NCBI RefSeq assembly: GCF_020149935.1
Contig: NZ_CP083757.1
Span: 2,629,501 to 2,693,500 of the forward strand
DNA: 64,000 nt
From: Marinilongibacter aquaticus
GTDB taxonomy: Bacteria; Bacteroidota; Bacteroidia; Cytophagales; Spirosomataceae
Direction: 5' to 3'
The position numbers were made by a program, and so were the translations under genes. Numbering within the stretch: the stretch's first letter is position 1; every line of letters starts with the position of its first letter. The notes under the pieces were generated by a model. It saw only the letters and a program-made list of their open reading frames with translations. It did no database searches and had not been told where the DNA came from. Below are positions 53,755-63,900 of the stretch, in pieces.

Positions 53755-55050
53755 CTACTCTATTCCGTATTTTTGCTCGTATTTATGATAAAGCCTTTTC
53801 TGCTTGTCGTCCAAATTCACCTCTCTGCCTTGAATAAAGGCCCTTTCTACTCTGGCCGTTCGCATGTCCAAGGCATCTCCCGAAGAGATAAACAAAGTGG
53901 CTTGTTTTCCCGCTTCCAAACTACCCACCTTATCGGCAATACCAAGAATCTCGGCATTCGATAGGGTAATCATTTGCAAAGCCTCTTCTTTTTCTAAACC
54001 AAAGGCGGCGGTGGTTCCTGCCACGAATGGAAGGTTACGAGATCGCCAGAATTCATCATTATAATAAAGCCCTACTTTTAAACCCGCCTTTTTCAGTTCT
54101 GCAGGCAATTTATACGGAGCCCATACATCCTGATCGGTGCTCTCCGGTAGCCTGTGCGTGCCCTCAACCAAAACAGGAATCTCGTATTTCTTTAAAAGAT
54201 CTTTGACCAGAAGAGCTTCTCTTCCTCCCACCAAAACCACGTTTCCGATCTTCATTTCACGAAAGAAGGCCATAGCCGCCACGATTTGTTTGGCCGAGTT
54301 GGCGACTACATACACTTTTGTGTCTCCTGAATAAACACCCTGCAAAGCTCCAAGATTTTGATTGGACAAAGCATTGGCCCCCTCGAGATATGCCTTCGCC
54401 TCTTCAAAAAGCAGACGAAGCGTCTCAACCTGTTCTTCGTATTTCTCGCTCTTCTCGTGTACCCGTTTGCCCAAATCCTTTTTGTACGTATCGACGAACA
54501 CTCTTGGCCAATTGATCCAAAGACCGTCATCGGCTCGCAAAACAGCATCTTCCCAATTCCAACCGTCGTAATTCATGATGGAAGAACGACCAGATACCAA
54601 ACCACCCAAAGGTGCCGTTTGCCCAATCAGCACGCCGTTTCCACGCACTGTCGGAATTACTTCAGAGTCCGTATTGTAAGCAATCAAGGCCCTTACAGAA
54701 GGGTTCATTTCCCCCATTTCATTGTAATCGTGCGTAGGCCGAAGTGAACTTGTTTCGTTCAAACCCACCGTACTGAAAGGAGAAATAATGCCGGGATAAA
54801 CCCTTTTTCCTGTGGCATTTATTCTTTCTGCATCTTTGGGCACGTTTTCAAGGTGTTCTGCCACTTTACTTATTTGGCCATTTTCAAACAAAATATCGCC
54901 TTCAAACACTTGGCCATTGCCCACATGTATTTCACCGTTTTCAATCAAAATCGGGTGGTCCTGCACTTTCCCCGGTGCGGGATTTTGAGCCAATGCCTGA
55001 CCAGCAAATGCGACCGAAATTATATAAACCAGATATCTTTTCATTTTCAT
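53755..55050 (-). CDS. Amidohydrolase-fold protein with degenerate metal site
   Basis: A 431-residue exported protein (signal peptide ending AFAGQALAQ). It has the composite-domain start of amidohydrolases (ILIENGEIHVGNGQVFEGDILFENGQI) and the closing GIADKVGSLEAGKQATLFI. The usual metal-binding HxH after the first beta strand is absent: the segment reads RVYPGIISPFSTVGLNE. It may therefore be catalytically inactive or act differently. It starts 6 bp downstream of a larger two-unit paralogue, whose N-terminal half shares the same loss. Confidence 0.85.
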   Translation of the reverse strand: MKMKRYLVYIISVAFAGQALAQNPAPGKVQDHPILIENGEIHVGNGQVFEGDILFENGQISKVAEHLENVPKDAERINATGKRVYPGIISPFSTVGLNETSSLRPTHDYNEMGEMNPSVRALIAYNTDSEVIPTVRGNGVLIGQTAPLGGLVSGRSSIMNYDGWNWEDAVLRADDGLWINWPRVFVDTYKKDLGKRVHEKSEKYEEQVETLRLLFEEAKAYLEGANALSNQNLGALQGVYSGDTKVYVVANSAKQIVAAMAFFREMKIGNVVLVGGREALLVKDLLKKYEIPVLVEGTHRLPESTDQDVWAPYKLPAELKKAGLKVGLYYNDEFWRSRNLPFVAGTTAAFGLEKEEALQMITLSNAEILGIADKVGSLEAGKQATLFISSGDALDMRTARVERAFIQGREVNLDDKQKRLYHKYEQKYGIE

Positions 55051-55056
55051 TATCGA

Positions 55057-58000
55057 TTAAAGTTCATCCAAGCTGATTCCACCAAGCTCCAACACCGAAT
55101 CGCAATGCACACGGTCAGATCCCGCTTTCTTTTCCATTGAACCCGACTTTCCTCCTTTTGCATTTTTCATGGCCTGAATCAATTGGTTTTTCTCCAAAGC
55201 TATTTCCTCTGTTTTTTTCTCGTATTCCTTCTCATCAAAATAAATCACGCCCTCGATCATGGTAAACTCCGGGCGAGCATAGATGGAAAGCGGGTTGGCA
55301 TTCCAAAGCACCAAATCGGCATCCTTTCCTACTTTTATGCTGCCCATTCTTTCGTCGAGGTGAAGCATCGTGGCCGGATAAAGAGTTACCGTTTTCCAAG
55401 CTTCCTCTTCCGAAAGCCCACCATAAAGCATTGTTTTAGCGGCTTCCTGATTCAGCCTTCGGGCCATTTCGGCATCATCCGAATTGATTGCCGTTTTCAC
55501 TCCGACTTTATTCATAATCGCATTGTTATACGGAATGGCTTCACGCACCTCAAATTTATAAGCCCACCAATCGGAGAAAGTGGAGCCATAAATGCCCCGC
55601 TCTTTCATTTTATCGGCCACTTTATAACCTTCCAAAATGTGGGTAAATGTATTGATTTTGAAATCCATCGTATCGGCTACATGCATCAACATATTGATCT
55701 CGGATTGCACATACGAATGACAGGTAATGTGCAAATCGTCGTTCAAAATATCGACCAACGCTTCCATTTTCAGATCCTTTCTTGGAGGCAGCACGCCCTT
55801 TTTATTTCCCAAAGCATTGTACGCTTTCCATTGTCTCTGGTAATCTTTCGCTCGTGAAAACGCATCCATATACACTTGTTCGACACCCATTCTGGTAACC
55901 GGATAACGGTTTGTGCCCGAAAAAGCATTACCACGTTTCACATTCTCGCCCAAGGCAAATTTGATAAACCTCGGAGCCCTTTCGATCAAAAGACCATCCG
56001 CCGCTTCGCCCCATTTCATCTTGATTAAAGCCGATTGGCCGCCAATACAGTCGGCAGAGCCGTGCAAGAGTTGAGCTGCGGTCACACCACCCGCCAACTG
56101 ACGATAAATATTGATGTCGTTGGAGCGAAGTGCATCGCGTTGCCGCACCTGTGCCGAAACAGTTTCCAACTCGTTGATGGAATACAAAGCAATGTGGCTG
56201 TGCTCATCAATTATTCCTGAAGTCAGGTGCATTCCACGACCGTCAATTTCTTTTACCTGTTCTTTAGTCGACAAGTTTTTCCCTACAGAGGCAATCTTTC
56301 CATTCTTCACTAAAACATCTGCTTCATCCAAAATCCCCGCCTTTTCGTTTGTCCAAACCGTGGCGTTTCGGATCAAATAATTTGCAGCTTGGGGTTGTTC
56401 ATCAAAGCCATAGGGAGCAAAAGGAAACTGCATTTTTGCAATCAAGCCCTCTTCCTTTTTCTTGCCCTTCTTGTCTTCATTTATGCTTTCCGAAAGCTCC
56501 GAAGCCGGCTTTGCAGACCACGCTACGGTTTCTCCATTACCCAAAATCGCCTTTCCGGCAAAATGCCCATCGGGCCAAAGGAAACCTTGCATGAGGCCCT
56601 CGCCAAGACTGTCCAAGTCGATTTCGATGGAAATGGATTCGTCTTCGAAACCAATTTTCGATTTCACCTTTACCGAATCTGATTTGAAAACGGAGAACTT
56701 GTTCTTTCCGTTTTCCTGTTTCACCTCTAAGCGATACTCAGGAATTTCGCTACCAATTTTCAGAACAAAACGCTCATCCAAAATCCTATCGGGAATATTC
56801 AGTTTATATTCCTTTCCAGAAATCCAAAGGCTCAACCTTTGCGATTTTTCATCAAAAACCGGCTTATCGGTTACCAATATATTCGCTTCAAAACCTTTTT
56901 CGATTTTCCCAAGCTGAGCAGACAAACCCATCATCTCTGCCGGCACGCTTGTCAGAGCCGCCAAAGCCGCTTCCTCAGGCAAGCCCCTGCCAATGGCCTT
57001 TCTTAAGTTGTCGAAAAAGCCCTTGCTATCCCCCGCCGAAATGGCAAAAGGAATTTTAGCTTCATACAACATTTTGGGATTGCTCGGAGCCAAGTTCCAG
57101 TGACGCAAGGCCATCAGCTCCATTTCTTGGGCTTCCAGAGGGTCGATGAATTTTTCGGCCTCGGGAAAATCAATAGGAACAATTAACGAAGCTCCCGTTT
57201 TTTTGATCAAGTCCAATTTTTGATATTCATCGCCATTCCCTTTGATCAAATATTGTTCATTGAATTCATCCCCGACAAAATCGGCCCGTAGAATATCGTC
57301 CACATTTTTAGCCGCAAAAACGGGCTTCAATTTCTTACTCGCATTGAAGGCCTCTAAAGAAAGGTTTCTTTCCTTCTGCCATCCGCCCTTCGCATACCAA
57401 TCGGCATCCAAATACGTTTGCCGCAACAAGGACACCATACCCATAATTGAAATGGGGAAAGACATGGTGGAAGAACCCCGATCGAAGGCAAAAAATCGAC
57501 CGACATCCGCTTTCAAAACACTTTCGTTCTCCTGTGCTTCCGCAAAACTCACCACAGCACCTGTACCTCTAGAAATGCCATCGGGCACATGAACCCAAGC
57601 TGTGGCAAATCCCAAATCCCGCATTTTTTCAGCCTTTTTCTTGTCCATTTTAAACTGTTCTGCCGCCGAATTTTCCGACTTGATGGCTTCGTTGTTGTTG
57701 AATGGCCCAGACTTGGCTGACGCAAACTTGTTGTTATACCAATTGACACCTTTGGCTGGTTCGACATTGGGCATTCCGTAATCGGAAAAGGCGTCCACAA
57801 ATGCAGGATAAATATGCTTACCTGCCAGATCAATCTCTACCGCACCATTGGGTGCTGAAAGGCCAGAGCCAACTGCCACAATTTTTCCATTCTGAAACAA
57901 CACGTCGGCATTATCCAAAACCTCATGGGCATTTATGTGCACATAAGCCCCTTTCAACAAGTAGGGAATACTCTTTTTATTGCTAAGGCCATTGAGGTGA

Positions 58001-58071
58001 AATGTCTCTTGACCGAAAAGTAAAATGCCGGAACACCAAAAGATAAAAAACAGGGATATACGTTTAATCAT
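55057..58071 (-). CDS. Two-unit amidohydrolase-family protein (one unit degenerate)
   Basis: A 1004-residue exported protein made of two amidohydrolase-like units in tandem. Unit 1 (about 30-430) has KHIYPAFVDAFSDYGMPN in place of the HxH site and so looks inactive. A linker with Asp/Lys-rich sequence follows. Unit 2 (about 570-960) has a complete set: GIIDEHSHIALYS, LHITCHSYVQSE, FTHILEGYK and AINSDDAEMARR. It closes with GSIKVGKDADLVLWNANPLSIYARPE. Such pairs of active and degenerate units occur in Bacteroidota imidazolonepropionase-like proteins. The substrate is unknown. Confidence 0.88.
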   Translation of the reverse strand: MIKRISLFFIFWCSGILLFGQETFHLNGLSNKKSIPYLLKGAYVHINAHEVLDNADVLFQNGKIVAVGSGLSAPNGAVEIDLAGKHIYPAFVDAFSDYGMPNVEPAKGVNWYNNKFASAKSGPFNNNEAIKSENSAAEQFKMDKKKAEKMRDLGFATAWVHVPDGISRGTGAVVSFAEAQENESVLKADVGRFFAFDRGSSTMSFPISIMGMVSLLRQTYLDADWYAKGGWQKERNLSLEAFNASKKLKPVFAAKNVDDILRADFVGDEFNEQYLIKGNGDEYQKLDLIKKTGASLIVPIDFPEAEKFIDPLEAQEMELMALRHWNLAPSNPKMLYEAKIPFAISAGDSKGFFDNLRKAIGRGLPEEAALAALTSVPAEMMGLSAQLGKIEKGFEANILVTDKPVFDEKSQRLSLWISGKEYKLNIPDRILDERFVLKIGSEIPEYRLEVKQENGKNKFSVFKSDSVKVKSKIGFEDESISIEIDLDSLGEGLMQGFLWPDGHFAGKAILGNGETVAWSAKPASELSESINEDKKGKKKEEGLIAKMQFPFAPYGFDEQPQAANYLIRNATVWTNEKAGILDEADVLVKNGKIASVGKNLSTKEQVKEIDGRGMHLTSGIIDEHSHIALYSINELETVSAQVRQRDALRSNDINIYRQLAGGVTAAQLLHGSADCIGGQSALIKMKWGEAADGLLIERAPRFIKFALGENVKRGNAFSGTNRYPVTRMGVEQVYMDAFSRAKDYQRQWKAYNALGNKKGVLPPRKDLKMEALVDILNDDLHITCHSYVQSEINMLMHVADTMDFKINTFTHILEGYKVADKMKERGIYGSTFSDWWAYKFEVREAIPYNNAIMNKVGVKTAINSDDAEMARRLNQEAAKTMLYGGLSEEEAWKTVTLYPATMLHLDERMGSIKVGKDADLVLWNANPLSIYARPEFTMIEGVIYFDEKEYEKKTEEIALEKNQLIQAMKNAKGGKSGSMEKKAGSDRVHCDSVLELGGISLDEL

Positions 58072-58297
58072 TTGAGTTTACAGTAATAGTTTGGAACGAA
58101 GTTTTGCCGAAACCGTAATCAAAAGATAAAATGATCAAGCTTTGGGCTGCACGCAAGATAAACATCTATTTTTAAAACTTTTCAAAATGTGGGCATAAGC
58201 TCTGTTTTCTTGGATAAAATCGATTTTTAACAGTTTGTAAACAACCCGCACGCCGCTTTGTGCATCTAATGAGAAAAGGACTTAAATAAGCATAAAT

Positions 58298-59269
58298 ATG
58301 AAAAAGCTAATAACAATGCTGGCCGTTTTATTGGTAGCCCTTTCATCGGCTACCGCCCAGCGATACTACGACGACAGGTATTTTTACGATGAAGAGTTCG
58401 ACTGGCATTGGGACATCCGCGTGCGAATATCCGATGGCATCAATTCGGGATACCTTACAAATTGGGAAGCCAATCGCCTTTACAGGAGACTCGAAAGGGT
58501 TGAACAAAAAGAATACCGCTATATGGCCGATGGCCGCTACACCTCCTGGGAACAGAATATCATTTGGAATGATGTGGTGTGGCTCAACCGCCAGGTGGGT
58601 ATTTATCTTGCAGATATAGATATGCCGTTTTATGGCTTTGGGCACATATATGTGGGGTTCAATACGTATCCCTTCTGGTACAATAGGTATTATATAAATG
58701 GATGGAATTTCCATCGTTTCGACCGTCTTGGCTGGGGAAGTGTCCGTTACGGATACACGCCGAGATACTATTATCCCAGAAACAACCGGTATGTGCACAA
58801 GAATTACAATGGCAATCACGGCAGCCGTCCGAGCTATAATCCCAGAGCCAACGGTAATGTGGTTCGACGCGACCGCACAGATCCGCAAAACCGCGTAGGC
58901 GTTCGTCGCGACACGAGCCCAGCGAATAGAAATAGTGCTGGCTTTGACAAGCGTGCAAACTCAAGACAAAGCCCTGCATATTCTTCGCCAAGAAACGGAA
59001 GCCGAAGCTCATCGACCCCCACTCCGAGGTATAATGGCTCTTCTTCAAGAGGTTCATCTACCGCCCGGGAGTCGCGACCTACGCGTACCTATAACAGTGC
59101 CCCTTCGTCTCGAAGCTCGTCTTCGGTAAGCAAACCAAAGCCAGCCCAACGAAGCAGCTCTGCGTCACCGAGAACATCGAACAATAAGTCTTCCCGCTCG
59201 GCCTCAAATAGCCACTCATCGGGATCCAGCCGAAGCAGCAGTTCCAGAAGCAGCCGAAGCCCCAGATAA
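58298..59269 (+). CDS. Exported protein with Arg/Ser-rich low-complexity tail
   Basis: A 323-residue protein with signal peptide MKKLITMLAVLLVALSSATAQ. The first half is aromatic and acidic/basic (YYDDRYFYDEEFDWHWDIRV, YITNWEANRLYRRLERVEQ-like helices, then GYTPRYYYPRNNRYVHKNY). Residues from about 170 on are low complexity, built mainly of Ser, Arg, Asn and Pro, ending in SSSRSSRSPR. The tail is strongly basic and probably disordered; binding to acidic polymers is a possible role. I do not recognise a named family. Both flanks are intergenic and a terminator follows. Confidence 0.85.
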   Translation: MKKLITMLAVLLVALSSATAQRYYDDRYFYDEEFDWHWDIRVRISDGINSGYLTNWEANRLYRRLERVEQKEYRYMADGRYTSWEQNIIWNDVVWLNRQVGIYLADIDMPFYGFGHIYVGFNTYPFWYNRYYINGWNFHRFDRLGWGSVRYGYTPRYYYPRNNRYVHKNYNGNHGSRPSYNPRANGNVVRRDRTDPQNRVGVRRDTSPANRNSAGFDKRANSRQSPAYSSPRNGSRSSSTPTPRYNGSSSRGSSTARESRPTRTYNSAPSSRSSSSVSKPKPAQRSSSASPRTSNNKSSRSASNSHSSGSSRSSSSRSSRSPR

Positions 59270-59289
59270 AAAATCCCATTCTATACAAA

Positions 59290-59320
59290 AAAGGCCCGCA
59301 CCAATGTGCGGGCCTTTGAC
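59290..59320. terminator. Bidirectional terminator after the Arg/Ser-rich gene
   Basis: Stem AAAGGCCCGCAC/GTGCGGGCCTTT (59290-59301 with 59306-59317) and a 4-base loop, with A before and T after. It serves the convergent susD gene as well. Confidence 0.9.
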
Positions 59321-59339
59321 ATTTTATCAATGCAAAACT

Positions 59340-60980
59340 TTATTCTCCGAGTTGGGGGTTTACGTTTAACTCCGATTGCGGAATTGGCCAAATATAGTCA
59401 CTCTGCCTGAATGCCTTGCTTGTGACAAACCATCGCTTATCCCCTGTGGGATCTACCTTTTTTGTTGCAGTGGCATATTTCTGGGACTCGGGAAAAGATG
59501 CTCCCCAAAAATCGCCCTGAAGCACTTCATCTGCAATTTCCCAGCGGAATAAATCCCACAGTCGCACACCTTCAAAAGCCATCTCTATTCTCCGCTCTTT
59601 TCTCAAAACGGCTCGAAGCGGCTCTGCATTTGTTTCTGTTATTGCTGGCATATTCACCGAAGCTCTTCCTCTCACCTGATTGATTGTTTGGTCCAATAAG
59701 GCTTGGTCGATCGCATCTCCTGCCTCAAGTTTGGCTTCCAAATAACTCAACAATATCTCTGCATAACGGATAATGGGCAGGTTTCCGCCGTAGCCCACCT
59801 GAAGGTCTCCATTGAAAGAATCGTTGAAAAACTTACGCATGCCGTATCCCGAGCGTGTCGCTTGTTTCGAATATGTAAGTTGATCCAATGAACTGCTCGA
59901 ATCTGGATTGCAAATGTATTTTTTTCCTCCAAAAGTGGTGTTGTCGTACAAAAGATTGTATCGAAAACGAGGGTCGCGGTTCGCTCCCATATCACTCGGA
60001 TCGAAGCGAGGGTCGTCGTATGAAAAAGCCGAGCCGTCATCGAACCCGTATTCAGACGCCAAACTTTCCAAAGGGTTTATGAAGTGCCAGCCCCCAAGTA
60101 CTGCCGGATACGTATGCTGCGGCATAAAGTTTGGAGCCTGTCCGGCATAAAACTGTGCACTGAAAATCGTTTCCTTGCTCATTTCATTGGTGTCGTTGAA
60201 AAGGGAGCTGTAGTCTGGGTCTATTTCATTTTCACCCATATCAATCACTTGTTTGTACACCGCGGCTGCCTCTGCAAAGCGTTGCTCGGCCAAGTAAAGC
60301 CTGCCCAAAAAGCCCATCGCCGCTTGCTTACTGGCTCGTCCAGATTCAGAAGAAGGGATGCTTCCAAAATTAGGCAGGTCTTCTATGGCTGCTTTCAATT
60401 CGCTTTCAACAAAACCTACGATTTCTTGTTTCGGAGTTCTGGTTACGTTGTTGGCCTCGTCGGGTGTGAGAGTTTGCGTAACCAAGGGCACATCTCCCCA
60501 AAACTGCGACATATAGAAATAAGTAGTTGCTCTTAAAAAACGTACTTCCGCCTTCATTCGGCTAATTATAGCTGGAGAGATTTCCACTTTATCAATGTTC
60601 TCCAAGAAATCGTTGCAAATCGAAATTCTTTTGTAAGAACCCTTCCAATAGCCCTCCACCACATTGTTGTTTTGTAAGAGCGTACCGTCTGTCAAGCGGT
60701 TTATTGTAGAATTATCCCCACGTCTGTCGTATGCATTATCGGTGGCCATATCCATAAATACGAGCCCACAGTAAGTCCACCAATCGGTTGGCACGGTTTG
60801 AAATCCATACTCAATCCCTCCGCGATATGCACCAATCAAAGCAATATTGGCATTGGCTTCAGAGCTCCAAAAATTATCCTTGGCAAAGGCATTGGTCGGG
60901 AAAAGCTCCAGTTTCTTCTCGCATGATGTGCCGACGGCCATTATCATGCTGAGTACAAGTATTTTCTTAATATTAATCAT
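59340..60980 (-). CDS. SusD/RagB-type glycan-binding lipoprotein
   Basis: A 546-residue outer membrane lipoprotein that forms the lid of the SusC channel. The signal peptide ends at a lipobox with Cys20 (AVGTSCEKKLELFP). The SusD helical core is visible in RMKAEVRFLRATTYFYMSQFWGDVPLVTQ and KQAAMGFLGRLYLAEQRFAEA. The C-terminal RagB segment has ILLSYLEAKLEAGD and VLRKERRIEMAFEGVRLWDLFRWE. It lies 19 bp after susC in the same operon. Confidence 0.95.
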   Translation of the reverse strand: MINIKKILVLSMIMAVGTSCEKKLELFPTNAFAKDNFWSSEANANIALIGAYRGGIEYGFQTVPTDWWTYCGLVFMDMATDNAYDRRGDNSTINRLTDGTLLQNNNVVEGYWKGSYKRISICNDFLENIDKVEISPAIISRMKAEVRFLRATTYFYMSQFWGDVPLVTQTLTPDEANNVTRTPKQEIVGFVESELKAAIEDLPNFGSIPSSESGRASKQAAMGFLGRLYLAEQRFAEAAAVYKQVIDMGENEIDPDYSSLFNDTNEMSKETIFSAQFYAGQAPNFMPQHTYPAVLGGWHFINPLESLASEYGFDDGSAFSYDDPRFDPSDMGANRDPRFRYNLLYDNTTFGGKKYICNPDSSSSLDQLTYSKQATRSGYGMRKFFNDSFNGDLQVGYGGNLPIIRYAEILLSYLEAKLEAGDAIDQALLDQTINQVRGRASVNMPAITETNAEPLRAVLRKERRIEMAFEGVRLWDLFRWEIADEVLQGDFWGASFPESQKYATATKKVDPTGDKRWFVTSKAFRQSDYIWPIPQSELNVNPQLGE

Positions 60981-60999
60981 CGTTCTGTTCGGTAAATAG

Positions 61000-63900
61000 T
61001 TAAAAGCTCAAGTTGACACCAACAGTGTATGTTCTCAACAGAGGATAGTACGCTCCTCCTGTCACAGTTTCGGGATCCCATCCCGGACGAAACTTCTTGA
61101 TCGTCAATAGGTTTTCAATACTGGTATAAAGCCTAATCTTGTCGGCTTTTATGCTTTTCGTCCACGCCTCAGGAAAGCTGTATCCCAATTGCAATTTCTT
61201 CACACGCATATACGATGCATTCAAAACCCAGAAATCGGACAACAGCGTATTGCCCGAACCGCTGTTCGTCAGCACTTCCAACCTGGGATAACTAGGGTAG
61301 CGTGTAGGGTCATTCGGATCAAAACGGCCATCCATCATCCAACGTTGGATATTGCCCAAATTATAAAATGCATAGCCCGCGTAAGAATTCAGCATCCCTT
61401 TCACTCCGGCCACGCCTTGCAGCAAAACAGACAAATCGAAGCCTTTGAAGCTGGCATTCAAATTGGCTCCATAGGTGTAGTGGGGAATCCGGCTGCCCAA
61501 ATATGTTCTGTCGTAATTGGCATCCACTTTTCCATCGGGCACACCATCTGGGCCACTTATATCCACATAGCGAATATCTCCAGTCTGCGAAGTAGGGTTC
61601 ACGGCCGATTGATCGGCCCAATCTTTCACCTCATCATTCGACAAGAAAACACCATCCGTTTTATATCCATAATACATTTGCATCGGATAACCAATGAACA
61701 AATCCGACCCGTTGCCCACAAAACCGTTGGGTTGGTTGGCATTGCCAAGTCCCAATGTCAATACCTTGTTGTTTATGATCGACATATTGGCCGTGATACC
61801 GTAATGAAAATCGCGTGCACTTCCACGGTAGCCCAGCTCAAACTCCCAGCCCGTGTTTTGAGCTTTCCCTGTATTGGTTTCGCTGATGCTCACACCCAGT
61901 ACCGAAGACACGCTGGCCGAAGGTTTGAAAAGAATGTCGCGGGTTGTGCGATCGAAATAAGTGGTATTGAAAGTCAAACGCCCGCTGAAAAAAGAGGATT
62001 CGAAACCAATGTCCTTGGTCTCTGTCGACTCCCATTTAATGCCAGCATCGCGGTAGGTCGAATATGCCGCTCCAGTGGCCAAGCCCCCGCCGATTGAATA
62101 ATTTCGGCCAGACTCCAACACCGTTTGGTATGGATAGTTTCCGATGTTTTGGTTACCGAGAATCCCCCAAGAAGCCTTCAGTTTCAAATTGCTCAAGAAC
62201 TTGACATCCCGCAAAAACTCTTCTTCAGAAATACGCCAGCCCAATGCCGCAGAAGGAAAAATCGCATATTTCTGCGATTTCGGAAAACGAGAAGACCCAT
62301 CGTAACGCACAGTTGATTCCAATAGATAGCGTTCGTTCCAGCTGTATTGTACACGACCAAAGACCGATTCTATCGCCCACTCTTCATTGAAACCATTCAC
62401 TTGCTGGTTGTCTGCACTACCCAAATCGATTACAGTATAATCGTTGCTCGCGAAGTTTTGACGATAGCCGCTGAAATAATCGTTCTTTTGGTTCTCGAAA
62501 GCATAGCCTAAGAGTACATCCAGATTGCTTACACCAATGTTTCGGTTATAATTAGCCGTAAATTGTGCGGTACGATAAATGAACTTGTTGCTTATTTGCT
62601 CCAAAAAGCTCTGGGCATTGCTCACGTTGTTGTTCAACTTCTGCGAAGCCAAAAAGGACTTCATATTATCGAAACCAAAATTATAGCCGCCAATGGCCGA
62701 CAAGGTTAACCCTTTGAGGGGCTTGTAGTCCAACTTCATATTCACACCGGCCTTGGTGGTGTTGTTTGTCAGGTAAGAATCTGAATTGATCCAAGCCACG
62801 GGCGTGCCCCCACTTTCTGGGCCAATTCCAAAATCTCCGTTCGATGCTTGCCCAAGAAAAATGGCCGGATAACGCACCGCATTTTGCACCAGCTGATTCA
62901 ACATAGTACTGTTGTTGGGCACGAAAGAAGAGCGATCTCCCGTCGATGAGCGACTGCCCTTGTTGGCCGTCACCTGCGGTTCGTTGCGGTTTTCAATCGA
63001 ACCGTAAAGTCGAGTGGTAAGAGTAAATTGCTTGCCCAATTCATTGATCAAGTTCGCTCGGAGGTTATACCTATCGTAGTTGTTTTTTGGGATAATCCCA
63101 TTTTGGTTCAAATATCCCCCCGAAATAAAATATTTCTGCTTTTGATTGCCCCCGTTCAACGTGAGGTTGTGCCCTTGCTGAAACCCATTCTTGGCCATCA
63201 AATCTTCCAAAAATTGCGTATTCGGATAATTATCGGGATCACTTTGCGATTTGTACTTGTCTATCTCTTCTTGCGTAAAGCTGTTTGTCCCATTTGCTTC
63301 ATTGTACAATTCGGCATACTCCCAAGAGTTTGCATATTTCGGAAGGAACGTCGGTGTATTTGTGCCCACATATCCCGTATAATTGATTTTGAGTTTTTCT
63401 TCCGCTCCGCTGTTCGTTGTGATCAAAATCACCCCATTGGCCGAACGGGCTCCATAAATAGCTGCCGAAGACGCATCTTTCAGTACCGAAATCGACTTGA
63501 TATCGTATGGGTTCACTTCATTGAGCGTGCCGGGAATCCCATCGATCAAAACCAGAGCATTGGGCGAGGCCCCAAAAGAACCTACACCCCGAACGCGGAT
63601 TTCGCCCTGGCCTACCCCTGGTTGGCCACTTCTTTGAATGACCGTAACCCCGGGCATTTGTCCCGTAATGGCTTGTGAAAGCTGGGTCACTGGCCTGTTG
63701 GCAATCTCTTTATTCGAAATCTGAGAAATCGAACCGATGACATTTACCTTCTTCTGCTCTCCATACCCAATGACCATCACTTCGTCGAGCATGGCATTGT
63801 TTTCTTCAAGTTGTACATCCAGCTGCCCGTTGTTACCCACTTGTACCTCTTTGGTTTTGTATCCCACAAAAGAAAACACAAGCATAGCCTTGGGCTCGCT

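Noticed and set aside
58770-59270. Tandem DNA repeat (phase-variable tract) in the Arg/Ser-rich gene
   Set aside because: The protein is repetitive in composition, but the DNA shows mixed codons without a fixed repeat unit.
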